From the NCBI GenBank assembly GCA_050331695.1, contig JBHJGP010000020.1, positions 1 through 64,000 on the forward strand: a stretch of DNA of 64,000 nt, read 5' to 3'. A program made the translations under genes and the position numbers. The notes under the pieces were generated by a model. It worked only from the letters and a program-made list of their open reading frames with translations, did not search any database and had not been told where the DNA came from. Positions within the stretch are counted from its first letter, which is position 1; every line of letters begins with the position of its first letter. Positions 44,231-53,519 of this stretch are shown one piece after another. This DNA is from JBHJGP01 sp050331695. GTDB lineage: Bacteria > Pseudomonadota > Alphaproteobacteria > Geminicoccales > Geminicoccaceae.

Positions 44231-44905
44231 TCATGCGCCGCCGGTGTTGGTCTGGAGCTTGCGTTTCAGCTCGTCCAGCTCGGCGTCGATCCTGGCCTGC
44301 TTCTCGAAGTCTTCGATCTCCTCGGCCATGGTGCTGGTGGAGCCGAGATCGAGGGCGTCCAGATCGCCTTCACGGCGATCGAGCCGCCGCTCCATCTGCT
44401 CGAAGCGGACCAAGGCGTCGTCCAACCCGGCGCCGTCGATCTGCCGGCGCAGGCGCAATCGCGACTCGGTTGCCCGGCTGCGGGTCAGGATCGACTTTTT
44501 CTTCGCCTTCGCCTCGCGCAGCTTCTCCTCGAGCCGGGCGATATCCTCGTCGAACTTGGCGAGCGTATCGTCAAGAACACGCAGCTCGGCGTTGAGCTCG
44601 TCGATCGTGTCGGCGAGCTTGGCCTTCTCCATGAGCGCGCCCTTGGCCAGATCCTCGCGGTCCTTGGAAAGCGCCAACTCCGCCCGGCCAGTCCAGGCGG
44701 CCTGATGCTCCTCGAGGGTCACCAGCCGCCGTTGAATGGTGCGCTTGTCGGCAACGTAGCGCGCGGCCTCGGCTCGAACCTCGACCAGCGTCTCGTCCAT
44801 CTCCTCGATCATCAAGCGGATCAGCTTGCCCGGGTCCTCGGCCCGCTCGAGACAATCGTTGATGTTGGCGTTGACGATGTCGCCCATTCGGGAAAAGAAG
44901 CCCAT
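44231..44905 (-). CDS. pspA: Phage shock protein A (PspA/IM30 family)
   Basis: 224 residues from the ATG at 44905 (MGFFSRMGDIVNANINDCLERAEDPGK), the universal PspA start with the amphipathic membrane-sensing helix; the frame further upstream is an artefact. The rest is almost all coiled coil, with AKKKSILTRSRATESRLRLRR in the long hairpin and EIEDFEKQARIDAELDELK near the end. It forms large oligomers on damaged membrane and preserves proton-motive force. First gene of pspABC. No pspF is in the window. Confidence 0.92.
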   Translation of the reverse strand: MGFFSRMGDIVNANINDCLERAEDPGKLIRLMIEEMDETLVEVRAEAARYVADKRTIQRRLVTLEEHQAAWTGRAELALSKDREDLAKGALMEKAKLADTIDELNAELRVLDDTLAKFDEDIARLEEKLREAKAKKKSILTRSRATESRLRLRRQIDGAGLDDALVRFEQMERRLDRREGDLDALDLGSTSTMAEEIEDFEKQARIDAELDELKRKLQTNTGGA

Positions 44906-45023
44906 ACCAGCCCCCGCTTCTGGCCGCGCCGAACAATCGGGCAGGCCAAGCGCCTGTCCACCGAGCGCCAACCTAGCACGCGACTGCTAAGGAAGCCTTA
45001 CCATCGCCCGGCGACTGGCGATT

Positions 45024-46532
45024 TCAGGACGTGGTTGTGTTGAGCCGGGCGCGGGCCAGATCGCCGAGCACCGTGCCTGCCGCCTGGTAGGTGGCCCGAT
45101 AAGCATGGAACAGCTCGTCATAGCGATCGGCGAGCAGTGGGTCGGGTTCGAAGGTCTGTCCCACCTGCACCATCGCTTCCACCCCTTCCTGGGCGTCCGA
45201 AAACGTGCCAGCGGCCTGGCCCGCGAGGATCGCGCAGCCGATCAGCCCGCCCTCAGCATTGGCGGTCGTGGTCAGCGGCAAACGGTAGATGTCGGCCTTG
45301 ATCTGCAACCACAAAGGTGCCGCCGCGCCACCGCCAATGACCATAAGTCTGCTGACATCGCCCCCCTCGCGGCGCATCAGTTCGAGATCCTGGCGCGAGG
45401 CGAAGGCGACGCCCTCCATCACCGCCCGGAAAATGTCGCCGGACCCGGACGCACTGGAAAGACCGACGAGCTGCCCCTTGGCGGCTTCCCGGCCGGGCAC
45501 GCGCTCGCCCGTGAGGTAGGGCAAAAACAGAACACCGCCCGCGCCGGCGCCGGCGGCCTCGGCGAGCGCGTCGACCTCGTGCCAGTCTTCGCCGCCGTTC
45601 ATCAATCGCCGGGCCCAGCGCAGCGCGTCACCGCCGGCATCCAAAATGGCGAAGGACACCCAACCTTCGTCAACCGCGCAGAGATTGTTGAGGGTCGGCG
45701 CCGGGATCGGCCTGGTGCCGAGCCGGGAAACGATGTTTGAGGTGCCAGCGACCTCGCAGCCCTGACCCGCTTCGATCACCCCGGCGCCGAGAACCGCGAC
45801 CAGAAAGTCGCCGCCGCCGACCACGACCGGCAGACCCATCGGCAGACTGGTTTCGTCGGCAACGGTGCTGGTGATCTGACCGATCACCGAGGCCGCATGA
45901 TGGATCGGCGGCAGCTTCTCCATGTCCAGGCCCAAACAGTCGACGAGCTCCGGCGCGTAGAACAAGTTCTGATGGTTCATCAGAAAACTGCCGGAGGCTT
46001 CGGATCGGTCGGTCGCGACCTCGCCTGTCAGCCGGAAATTGACGAAGTCCTTCGGTGTCAGGATCGTTCGGGCCCGTTCGTAGGCCGGGCGCTGATGATC
46101 GCGCATCCAGGCAAGCTTGAAGCCGATCCAGCTGGGTGATGGCTGGTTCGCCGCCATCTGGGTCAGCTCGAGCAGATCTTCCCGACCGCGCACCCGGGCA
46201 ACCTGGTCGGTAGCGCGCTTGTCATTCCAGAGTTGGACCCGCTCCAGCAGCACCTCGCCATCGGCGCCGATGGGCACCGGACCATGCATCTGACCGCAGA
46301 CGGCGGCGGCCATCAGGGCGGTGCGGTCGACCTCGGGTGCCGCCATGATCTCATTGAGACAACTGACCACGCCGGCCCACCATTGGTCGGGCGATTGCTC
46401 GGTCCATCCGGGCTGGGGCGTGGTCTGCGCGTGAGGGCGGCTGGCGAGCGCGAGCATGCGCCCCCGGGCGTCGATGACCGCCGCCCGTATACTGCCTGTG
46501 CCGACGTCGATGGTCACGAATTGCGCCATCAT
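45024..46532 (-). CDS. FGGY-family carbohydrate kinase, xylulokinase-like
   Basis: 502 residues starting at ATG 46532, with GGGGAGGGG about 11 nt upstream. The ATPase-fold phosphate loop is IDVGTGSIRAAVID, then CGQMHGPV, TLTPKDFVNFRLTGE-like TPKDFVNFRLTGEVATD, the catalytic Asp in VVGGGDFLVAVLGAG, and MVIGGGAAAPLWLQIKADI. These fit the xylulokinase branch. It phosphorylates a ketose or polyol. Divergent from a PfkB sugar kinase with an 80-bp shared promoter region. The substrate is uncertain; no transporter or isomerase accompanies it. Confidence 0.85.
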   Translation of the reverse strand: MMAQFVTIDVGTGSIRAAVIDARGRMLALASRPHAQTTPQPGWTEQSPDQWWAGVVSCLNEIMAAPEVDRTALMAAAVCGQMHGPVPIGADGEVLLERVQLWNDKRATDQVARVRGREDLLELTQMAANQPSPSWIGFKLAWMRDHQRPAYERARTILTPKDFVNFRLTGEVATDRSEASGSFLMNHQNLFYAPELVDCLGLDMEKLPPIHHAASVIGQITSTVADETSLPMGLPVVVGGGDFLVAVLGAGVIEAGQGCEVAGTSNIVSRLGTRPIPAPTLNNLCAVDEGWVSFAILDAGGDALRWARRLMNGGEDWHEVDALAEAAGAGAGGVLFLPYLTGERVPGREAAKGQLVGLSSASGSGDIFRAVMEGVAFASRQDLELMRREGGDVSRLMVIGGGAAAPLWLQIKADIYRLPLTTTANAEGGLIGCAILAGQAAGTFSDAQEGVEAMVQVGQTFEPDPLLADRYDELFHAYRATYQAAGTVLGDLARARLNTTTS

Positions 46533-46611
46533 GACCTGCGTGCCCCTCCCCATCTTGACGCGGGTTGCCCTGGCGTCGTCTCATACGACGAGGTGCGGCA
46601 CGGGCAAAGCC

Positions 46612-47538
46612 ATGATCGATATCGTTGCGATCGGCGAACCGCTGATCGAGTTCAATCAAACTGAGCCGTCGAGGCCGGACCACTTCTTGAGAGGTTTCGG
46701 TGGCGACACCTCCAACGCCGCGATCGCGGCCGCGAGGCAGGGCGCACGGGTCGCCTACGTGACGCTCCTGGGCATGGATCGCTTTGGTGAGGCGTTCCTA
46801 GATTTATGGCAGCGCGAAGGCGTCGACACCAGCGCCGTTCGCCGCCGGGACGATGCGCCCACCGGTCTCTACTTCGTGGAGCATGACGAGAAGGGCCACC
46901 ATTTCAGCTACCGGCGAGCTGGCTCGGCCGCGAGCCTGATGCGCCCCGCCGAGCTGCCGGATGATCTGATCCGCAAGGCCAAGATCATACAGCTTTCAGG
47001 CATCAGCCAGGCGATCAGCCCGTCGGCCTGCGATAGTTGCTTTCGGGCGATCGACATCGCCCATGAGGCTGGCGTCAAAGTCGCGTACGACACCAACCTT
47101 CGCCCCGCCCTTTGGCCGCTCGCCCGCGCCCGGGCGATCATCGGGGCGACGATCGCAAAGACGGAAATCCTGCTGCCGGGCATTGACGATATGCGTCTGC
47201 TGACCGGCGAGGAGGAGCCCGAGAGGATCATGGAGGATCTGATGGATCGAGGGCCATCGATCGTCGCTCTGACGCTCGGCGAACAGGGGGTTCTGCTCGG
47301 CGTCGAGGGCCGGGTCCGACGGATCGCCGCTCACCGCGTCGACGCGAAGGACGCCACCGGCGCCGGCGACACGTTCGATGGCGCGTTCCTGGCCAGGCTG
47401 GTAGCGGGCGACGAGCCGGACCAGGCCGCCCGCTACGCGTCGGTCGCGGCCGCCCTGGCGACGACGGGTTTCGGCGCGATCGCGCCGATCCCCCGGCGCG
47501 ACCAGGTCGAAGCTGCGCTCACCTCGGCCCAGTCATGA
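46612..47538 (+). CDS. PfkB-family sugar kinase, 2-keto-3-deoxygluconate kinase-like
   Basis: 308 residues from the ATG at 46612; the open frame upstream is random. The ribokinase fold shows MIDIVAIGEPLIEFNQ, GGDTSNAAIAAARQGA, an FSYRRAGSAAS lid strand, and the catalytic DATGAGDTFDGAFLA with base Asp in the GAGD motif. GEPLIEF plus YDTNLRPALW resemble KDG kinases. It is divergent from the FGGY kinase. Together they suggest pentose, uronate or deoxy-sugar catabolism, but the exact substrates cannot be read. Confidence 0.85.
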   Translation: MIDIVAIGEPLIEFNQTEPSRPDHFLRGFGGDTSNAAIAAARQGARVAYVTLLGMDRFGEAFLDLWQREGVDTSAVRRRDDAPTGLYFVEHDEKGHHFSYRRAGSAASLMRPAELPDDLIRKAKIIQLSGISQAISPSACDSCFRAIDIAHEAGVKVAYDTNLRPALWPLARARAIIGATIAKTEILLPGIDDMRLLTGEEEPERIMEDLMDRGPSIVALTLGEQGVLLGVEGRVRRIAAHRVDAKDATGAGDTFDGAFLARLVAGDEPDQAARYASVAAALATTGFGAIAPIPRRDQVEAALTSAQS

Positions 47539-47607
47539 TCGGCTGCCGAACCGACGAAAACGTCGATTGCCCGGGCGAGCGTTTCACCATCGCGGTCCAG
47601 CGGGCTG

Positions 47608-49362
47608 ATGGTCGCCCAGGCCGCTAAAACCCTGGGCCGACTGGCGAGCCACGAGCAGGTGGTTCTGGGCTTCCTGGCGGTGTTGGTCGGTGCTTTGTCA
47701 GGTCTCGGCTCGATCGGCTTTCGCTACCTGATCGACGCCACCCAATGGATCTTTTTCGGGCCCGGCGCTCTTGGTGAGCTGGCAGCAGGCCTGCCCTGGT
47801 ATCAGGTGGTGGCGGTGCCGACCTTCGGCGGCCTTCTGGTGGGGGTATTGTGCGTCTACGTGCTGCCCGGTGCCCCGCCCCGGGGCGTGGCCGAGGTCAT
47901 CGAGGCCAACGCGTTGCGCAATGGCCGAATGTCACTGAATGCTGGGCTCAGTGCGACGCTGGTGAGCGGCCTTTCGATCGGCTGCGGCGCCTCGGTCGGT
48001 CGGGAGGGGCCGATCGTGCATCTGGGCGGCTCGCTCGCCTCCTACGTCGCCCGAAAACTGCATCTGGGCCCAAGTCTCTCCCGCACGCTCCTCGGTTGTG
48101 GCGTCGCGGCGGCGATCGCTGCCGCATTCAACGCGCCGATCGCCGGCGTTTTCTTCGCGCTCGAGGTGGTGATCGGCCACTATGGTCTGGGCGCATTTTC
48201 GCCGGTGGTGATCGCGTCCGTCGTCGGCACAATGCTCACGCGGATCCATTTCGGCGATGTGGCGGCGTTCAGCCTGCCACCCCAGATCGTCACGTCTTTC
48301 TGGGAGATGCCCGCCTTCGTGATCCTGGGCCTCTTATGTGGGCTCCTGAGCATCCTCCTCATCAAAAGCGTTGGATGGGTTCAGGATTTCCATGATCGAT
48401 TGCGCATTCCCTTGTGGCTGAGGCCGGCCGTTGCCGGTGTGGCGGTAGGCGGTATCGCCGTCGGCTGTCCCGAAGTGTTGGGGATCGGTTACGACACCAA
48501 TGACGCGGCGCTGCGCGGAAACTTCGTCTTCACCGCGGTGGTCACCATCGCGCTCGCCAAGAGCTTCGCGACGGTTGTCTCGCTCGGGAGCCGCTTTGGC
48601 GGCGGTATCTTCAGCCCCAGTCTGGTCATCGGCGCCACGGTTGGCGTCGCCTATGGCATGGTGGTGGGCGGCTTCTTTCCGGAGCTCAGCTCCAATTACA
48701 CGCTTTACGGTATTCTCGGGATGGGGGCGATGGCGGCGAGCACCATCGGCGCGCCGATCTCGACCGTGATCATGATCTTCGAACTGACGCTGGACTACGG
48801 CGCCACCTTCGCCCTGATGGCCGCCGTCGCCGTTTCCGCGATCGTCACCAAGCAACTTCTCGGCCATTCCTTTTTCACCTGGCAATTGGCCCAACGCGGG
48901 GTTTCGGTCAGCGACAGCCTGGAGATGGGCGTTCTGGACAAGCGCAAAGTGCGCGACGTCATGCATCGAGACTGCATTTCGGTCGGTGAGGACACGCCGA
49001 TCAGCGAGCTCTGCCACCGTTTTCGCAATAGTCACCTGCCGATCTTCGTATCCGGCGACGATGGCCGGTTGCTGGGTACCGTCGCGGTCGAGGATCTGGC
49101 GGACGTGCTGGTCGACCATCAGGAGGAGAATGAAAATTTTCGGGCCCGGGATCTGGTTCGCCAGACCCACACGGTTTTGGTGCCCGACGACAATCTGGTG
49201 ACCGCGCTCAAAAGGTCGCGGGCCCATGACGAAGACCATATTCCGGTGGTACGCAGTAAGGATGACATGACGGTCATCGGCGAGGTCCGGCAACGCGACT
49301 TGCTGCTGGCCTACAACCGCGCTTTGTTGGAAGCTCGCGCGCGTGAACGCGGCGAGGGATAA
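47608..49362 (+). CDS. CLC-family chloride channel/antiporter with C-terminal CBS domains
   Basis: 584 residues. The CLC membrane domain spans about 20-430, with the gating-glutamate motif GREGPIVHLGGSLASYVAR and the third anion-site motif GGGIFSPSLVIGATVG. The first motif, GSGIP in E. coli ClcA, is replaced by APPRGVAEVIEA, so the central Ser of the anion site is not conserved. Two CBS domains follow (VRDVMHRDCISVGED..., then RQTHTVLVPDDNLVTAL), which bind nucleotides in related channels. The Glu suggests an H+/Cl- antiporter. Monocistronic or followed by uvrD after 14 bp. Confidence 0.87.
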   Translation: MVAQAAKTLGRLASHEQVVLGFLAVLVGALSGLGSIGFRYLIDATQWIFFGPGALGELAAGLPWYQVVAVPTFGGLLVGVLCVYVLPGAPPRGVAEVIEANALRNGRMSLNAGLSATLVSGLSIGCGASVGREGPIVHLGGSLASYVARKLHLGPSLSRTLLGCGVAAAIAAAFNAPIAGVFFALEVVIGHYGLGAFSPVVIASVVGTMLTRIHFGDVAAFSLPPQIVTSFWEMPAFVILGLLCGLLSILLIKSVGWVQDFHDRLRIPLWLRPAVAGVAVGGIAVGCPEVLGIGYDTNDAALRGNFVFTAVVTIALAKSFATVVSLGSRFGGGIFSPSLVIGATVGVAYGMVVGGFFPELSSNYTLYGILGMGAMAASTIGAPISTVIMIFELTLDYGATFALMAAVAVSAIVTKQLLGHSFFTWQLAQRGVSVSDSLEMGVLDKRKVRDVMHRDCISVGEDTPISELCHRFRNSHLPIFVSGDDGRLLGTVAVEDLADVLVDHQEENENFRARDLVRQTHTVLVPDDNLVTALKRSRAHDEDHIPVVRSKDDMTVIGEVRQRDLLLAYNRALLEARARERGEG

Positions 49363-49376
49363 TTGATGGGCAGGAC

Positions 49377-51626
49377 ATGGATCACGACAGCGCCGATTTG
49401 GGCGCGCTGACGGTCGGCGGAAACGCACCCTACACAGTAGGTCTTAATCCTGAGCAGCGCGACGCGGTCGTCGCCGATGACGGCCCCTTGCTGGTCCTCG
49501 CCGGCGCCGGCACGGGCAAGACGCGGGTTCTCACCACCCGGCTGGCCCATCTCCTGATGACTGGCCGGGCCCGTCCGTTCGAGGTGCTCGTGGTGACCTT
49601 CACCAACAAAGCCGCCCGCGAGATGGCGGATCGTGTGGAAACCCTTATCGGCCGGCCGATCCAGGGCATGTGGCTCGGCACGTTCCATGCGCTGGGCGCT
49701 CGTTTCTTGCGTCAGCATGCCGAGCAGATCGGCCTTAAGCCTGGCTTCTCCATTCTCGACACGGACGATCAACTGCGCCTTCTGAAGCAGCTTCTGCAGG
49801 CATCCGATCTCGACGAGAAGAAATGGCCGCCTCGGGTGCTGGCCTCGATCATCAGCCGCTGGAAGGATAAGGGCCTGCCGCCTGATCAGGTGCCGCCCTC
49901 GGACGCCGGCGATTTTGCCCTCGGCCGGACGATCCAGCTCTACCGTGACTATCAGGATCGGTTGAAGACGCTGAACGCCTGCGATCTCGGCGATCTCCTT
50001 CTCCACCCTCTGACCATTCTGCGCAACGAGCCCGATCTCCTGCAGACCTACAGACGAAAATTCCGGACGATCTTGGTCGACGAGTACCAGGACACCAACG
50101 TTGCCCAATATCTGTGGCTCCGGCTTCTGGCCCAGGAGCACAAGAATATCTGTTGTGTTGGTGACGACGATCAGTCGATCTACAGTTGGCGGGGCGCGGA
50201 GGTCGGCAACATCCTCCGCTTCGAGCGGGATTTTCCGGGCGCCCGTGTCGTCCGTTTGGAGCGCAATTACCGCTCTACCGGACACATACTCGCCGCCGCT
50301 TCAGCGCTGATCGCCAAGAATGCGGAGCGCCACGGCAAGACGCTTTGGACCGAGGATGAGGACGGCGAGAAGGTGCGCGTCGCCGGCCTCTGGGACGATG
50401 ACGAGGAGGCCCGGTTCGTCGGCGAGGAACTGGAAGCGGCGCAACGGCGCGGCGAGGCGCTGGCCGAATGCGCGGTGCTGGTGCGCGCCGGCTTCCAGAC
50501 CCGGAGCTTCGAGGAACGGTTTATCGCCATGGGCCTGCCCTATCGGGTCATCGGCGGACCCCGGTTCTATGAGCGCCAGGAGATCCGGGACGCTATCGCC
50601 TATCTTCGCGTGGTCCAGCTCGACAGCGACGATCTGGCCTTCGAGCGGATCGTCAACCTGCCCCGCCGGGGCATTGGTGACGCGACCCTGGCACTCCTGC
50701 GCCGCCACGCCCGCGGTCGCCAGATCTCGATGGTCGCCTCGGTCCGCGAGATCATCGGTACCGACGAGCTCAAGCCGAAGCCCAGGGGGGCGCTTAGCCG
50801 GTTGCTTAGCGATCTGGACCGCTGGGCCACCCAGGCCATTGAGCTCCCAAGCCGGGAGCTCGTGGAACTCGTGCTTGAGGAATCCGGCTACGTTCAAATG
50901 TGGCAGGACGACCGGTCGGCGGACGCGCCGGGACGCTTGGAGAACCTGAAGGAGCTGGTCCGCGCTGTCGCCGAATTCGATACGCTCTCTGGTTTCCTCG
51001 AACATGTCAGCCTGGTGATGGACAATGCGTCCGATCCAAGTGGTGACATGGTTACCGTGATGACCCTCCACGGCGCCAAGGGCCTTGAGTTCGACACGGT
51101 CTTTCTCGCCGGTTGGGAGGAAGGTCTGTTTCCCAACCAGCGGGCGCTCGACGAGGGCGGGCACAGTGCCTTGGAAGAAGAACGCCGCCTGGCTTATGTC
51201 GGGCTCACCCGGGCGAAGAAGCGGGCGACGGTCAGCTTTGCCGCCAACCGACGGATCTACAATCAGTGGGCATCGAGCGTGCCATCCCGGTTCGTCGAGG
51301 AACTTCCGGGTGCCCATGTCGATTTCCTGCACCGCGACGGCTTCACCTCGATGCGGATGCGCACGCCGGGCCTGCCCAGCGGCATGGGCGATGGGCAATC
51401 GCTGGAACGCTTTAACGCCAGGCGCGGACGGGCCGGGCGCACGATCGAGGCCATTGCCGAGCCGGTTGAGCGACCGACGGTGACCTATCGGGTGGGCGAA
51501 CGCGTTTTCCATCAGAAGTTCGGCTACGGTCGGATTGAGGCGATCGATGGCAACAAGCTCGAGATCGCCTTTGAGAAAGCCGGCACGAAACGGGTGATCG
51601 ATAGTTTCGTTGAACGGGCGGGCTGA
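49377..51626 (+). CDS. UvrD/PcrA-type ATP-dependent DNA helicase
   Basis: 749 residues of superfamily 1A. Q-motif LNPEQRDAV, motif I AGAGTGKTRVLTTRLAHLL, motif Ia VTFTNKAAREM, motif II TILVDEYQDTN, motif III VGDDDQSIYSWRGAE, motif IV RNYRST, motif V VMTLHGAKGLEFDTVFLAG and motif VI AYVGLTRAKKR are all present. The C-terminal Tudor-like end (GERVFHQKFGYGRIEAIDG) is that of UvrD/PcrA. A 3'-to-5' helicase for nucleotide excision or mismatch repair. The 2-bp gap to prmA implies an operon. Confidence 0.94.
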   Translation: MDHDSADLGALTVGGNAPYTVGLNPEQRDAVVADDGPLLVLAGAGTGKTRVLTTRLAHLLMTGRARPFEVLVVTFTNKAAREMADRVETLIGRPIQGMWLGTFHALGARFLRQHAEQIGLKPGFSILDTDDQLRLLKQLLQASDLDEKKWPPRVLASIISRWKDKGLPPDQVPPSDAGDFALGRTIQLYRDYQDRLKTLNACDLGDLLLHPLTILRNEPDLLQTYRRKFRTILVDEYQDTNVAQYLWLRLLAQEHKNICCVGDDDQSIYSWRGAEVGNILRFERDFPGARVVRLERNYRSTGHILAAASALIAKNAERHGKTLWTEDEDGEKVRVAGLWDDDEEARFVGEELEAAQRRGEALAECAVLVRAGFQTRSFEERFIAMGLPYRVIGGPRFYERQEIRDAIAYLRVVQLDSDDLAFERIVNLPRRGIGDATLALLRRHARGRQISMVASVREIIGTDELKPKPRGALSRLLSDLDRWATQAIELPSRELVELVLEESGYVQMWQDDRSADAPGRLENLKELVRAVAEFDTLSGFLEHVSLVMDNASDPSGDMVTVMTLHGAKGLEFDTVFLAGWEEGLFPNQRALDEGGHSALEEERRLAYVGLTRAKKRATVSFAANRRIYNQWASSVPSRFVEELPGAHVDFLHRDGFTSMRMRTPGLPSGMGDGQSLERFNARRGRAGRTIEAIAEPVERPTVTYRVGERVFHQKFGYGRIEAIDGNKLEIAFEKAGTKRVIDSFVERAG

Positions 51627-51628
51627 TC

Positions 51629-52492
51629 TTGGATATTCAGCCGAGTCTCTGGCAGTGCCTTGTCGTGGTCCGTCGGGACCGGGTGGAGGACATCGTCTCC
51701 AGGCTTGATGACGAGGCCGAGAGCATTGCCGCCTTCGAGGTGGATGCCGGCCGCTGGCAGGTCGAGCTGTTGTTTCGCAAGCGGCCGGAAACCGCCGCGA
51801 TCACATCAGCTCTTAACGGCACCGACTTCGAAAGCCTGGCGATCGCCGAACTAGACGATCGGGATTGGGTTGCCATCAATCAGGCGGCTTTCCCGCCGCA
51901 ACAACTGGGCCCGTTCTGGGTCCATGGAAGTCATGTCAGCGACGACACGCCACCGGGAGCGATCCCGATCCTGGTGGACGCCGGTGCGGCGTTCGGATCA
52001 GGCGAACATGGAACCACCCAGGGATGTCTTGAAGCGCTGGCCGACCTCAGGCGAACCTTCCATCCCAAACGTATCCTCGATATGGGCTGCGGATCGGCGA
52101 TCCTGGCGATCGCGGCGGCGAAGCTCTGGACCTGTCGCGGGGTTGCCGCCGACAATGACCCCTTCGCCATTGCCACCGGCCGCAACAATGTCCGGGCCAA
52201 CGGCGTCCATCACCGCGTCCGCGTGATCCGCTCAGATGGCTACAACCGCACCGAGCTTCGGCGAGCCGGCCGTTTCGATCTGATCATCGCCAACATTCTG
52301 GCAAAGCCGCTATGTTCGATGGCGGGTGGCCTGGCTCACGCGCTGGCACCCGGCGGCTACGCGATCCTGTCGGGTCTCCTGCACAACCAGGCGTTCGCGG
52401 TCCGTCAGGCCCACCGGCGCGCCGGCCTCAGGCCAAAGCGTCAGCTTCAGATGGGTCCCTGGACCACTTTGGTGATGCGCAAACCGATCTGA
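51629..52492 (+). CDS. prmA: Ribosomal protein L11 methyltransferase
   Basis: 287 residues. Trimethylates lysines and the N-terminus of ribosomal protein L11. The N-terminal substrate domain is followed by the PrmA signature VDAGAAFGSGEHGTTQGCLEAL, the SAM motif ILDMGCGSAILAIAAAKL, and the post-I region ADNDPFAIATGRNN with DLIIANILAKPL (NxxxNIL). The start is a TTG at 51629 only 2 bp after the helicase stop, with no strong Shine-Dalgarno, suggesting translational coupling. It converges on rpoH. Confidence 0.92.
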   Translation: MDIQPSLWQCLVVVRRDRVEDIVSRLDDEAESIAAFEVDAGRWQVELLFRKRPETAAITSALNGTDFESLAIAELDDRDWVAINQAAFPPQQLGPFWVHGSHVSDDTPPGAIPILVDAGAAFGSGEHGTTQGCLEALADLRRTFHPKRILDMGCGSAILAIAAAKLWTCRGVAADNDPFAIATGRNNVRANGVHHRVRVIRSDGYNRTELRRAGRFDLIIANILAKPLCSMAGGLAHALAPGGYAILSGLLHNQAFAVRQAHRRAGLRPKRQLQMGPWTTLVMRKPI

Positions 52493-52514
52493 GCCTACCG
52501 TAAGAGCAGGCTCA
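52490..52514. terminator. Candidate bidirectional terminator between prmA and rpoH
   Basis: TGAGCCT (52490-52496, including the prmA stop codon) and AGGCTCA (52508-52514) form a perfect 7-bp stem with an 11-nt loop. It sits exactly between the convergent stops of prmA and rpoH. There is no T-run, so it would not be a classical intrinsic terminator. Confidence 0.35.
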
Positions 52515-52520
52515 AGCCGG

Positions 52521-53423
52521 TCAGTGGAGCGGCAGGCTCGCGGTCTGGGCGGCGGCAGCGTCCTTGGCTTCCCGGTTGCGCATGGCCTTCTGCAGTTTCT
52601 CGAAAGCCCGAACCTCGATTTGGCGAACCCGCTCCCGGGAGATGCCATATTCGTGGCTCAGCTCCTCCAACGTCAGCGGCTCGTCGCGCAGGCGGCGTTC
52701 CGTCAGGATGTGTTTTTCCCGCTCATTGAGCACACCCATCGCCTCCTCCATGAGCTGGCGGCGATAGTCCATCTCGTCGGCTTCGACGACCACGGTCTCC
52801 TGACTCTCGCTGTCGTCGACCAGCCAATCCTGCCACTCGGTCTCGCCCTCGGCCCGCAGCGCCGCGTTCAGTGAATGATCCGGACCGTCAAGACGCCGGT
52901 TCATGTCGATCACATCCTGCTCCGACACGTCCAGATGATCGGCGATCTTCTTGACCGTTTCCGGGTGCAGATCGCCCTCTTCGATCGCCTGCATCTGGCC
53001 CTTGAGCCGTCGCAGATTAAAGAACAGTTTTTTCTGCGCCGCGGTCGTGCCCATCTTGACCATGGACCAGCTATGCAGAATATATTCCTGAATCGCGGCC
53101 CGTATCCACCACAAGGCATAGGTGGCGAGCCGAAAGCCCCGATCGGGATCGAAGCGTTTGACCGCCTGCATAAGACCGACATTGCCCTCCGAGATGATCT
53201 CGTTCATCGGCAGGCCGTAGCCGCGATAGCCCATGGCGATCTTGGCCACCAGGCGGAGGTGGCTGGTGACCAGCTTGTGGGCCGCCTCGACATTGCCGTG
53301 CTCACGCCAGTTCTTCGCGAGCATGAACTCCTCGTCCGGTTCCAGCATCGGGAACCGGCGGATTTCGTCGAGGTAGCGGGATAGTCCCGAACCTTCGGCG
53401 GGAACGGTGGGCAAACTTGCCAT
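52521..53423 (-). CDS. rpoH: RNA polymerase sigma-32 (heat-shock) factor RpoH
   Basis: 300 residues from ATG 53423, which has GGAGG 8 nt upstream; the GTG at 53438 is too far. Region 2 includes NLVKIAMGYRGYGLPMNEIISEGNVGLMQAV-like text and FRLATYALWWIRAAIQEYI. The RpoH box is QKKLFFNLRRLK, characteristic of sigma-32. Region 4 ends LEELSHEYGISRERVRQIEVRAFEKLQKAM (helix-turn-helix). It directs heat-shock promoters. It lies 96 bp downstream of the pseudouridine synthase, an arrangement common in alphaproteobacteria; the gap probably holds its own promoter. Confidence 0.95.
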   Translation of the reverse strand: MASLPTVPAEGSGLSRYLDEIRRFPMLEPDEEFMLAKNWREHGNVEAAHKLVTSHLRLVAKIAMGYRGYGLPMNEIISEGNVGLMQAVKRFDPDRGFRLATYALWWIRAAIQEYILHSWSMVKMGTTAAQKKLFFNLRRLKGQMQAIEEGDLHPETVKKIADHLDVSEQDVIDMNRRLDGPDHSLNAALRAEGETEWQDWLVDDSESQETVVVEADEMDYRRQLMEEAMGVLNEREKHILTERRLRDEPLTLEELSHEYGISRERVRQIEVRAFEKLQKAMRNREAKDAAAAQTASLPLH

Positions 53424-53519
53424 GTCAGGCACCTCCACCTGAAAAGCGCCCCACGGCGCTCAAAGAACAGTTTCGTTTGCCGGTCAGGCCACCCGGCGTC
53501 AGGTGATGAGAGCAATTAA

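Noticed and set aside
44941..44954. GG-N10-GC pattern on the minus strand 36 bp upstream of pspA, suggesting a sigma-54 promoter
   Set aside because: Only the invariant GG and GC and a few flanking bases match; no pspF gene is in the window to support it.
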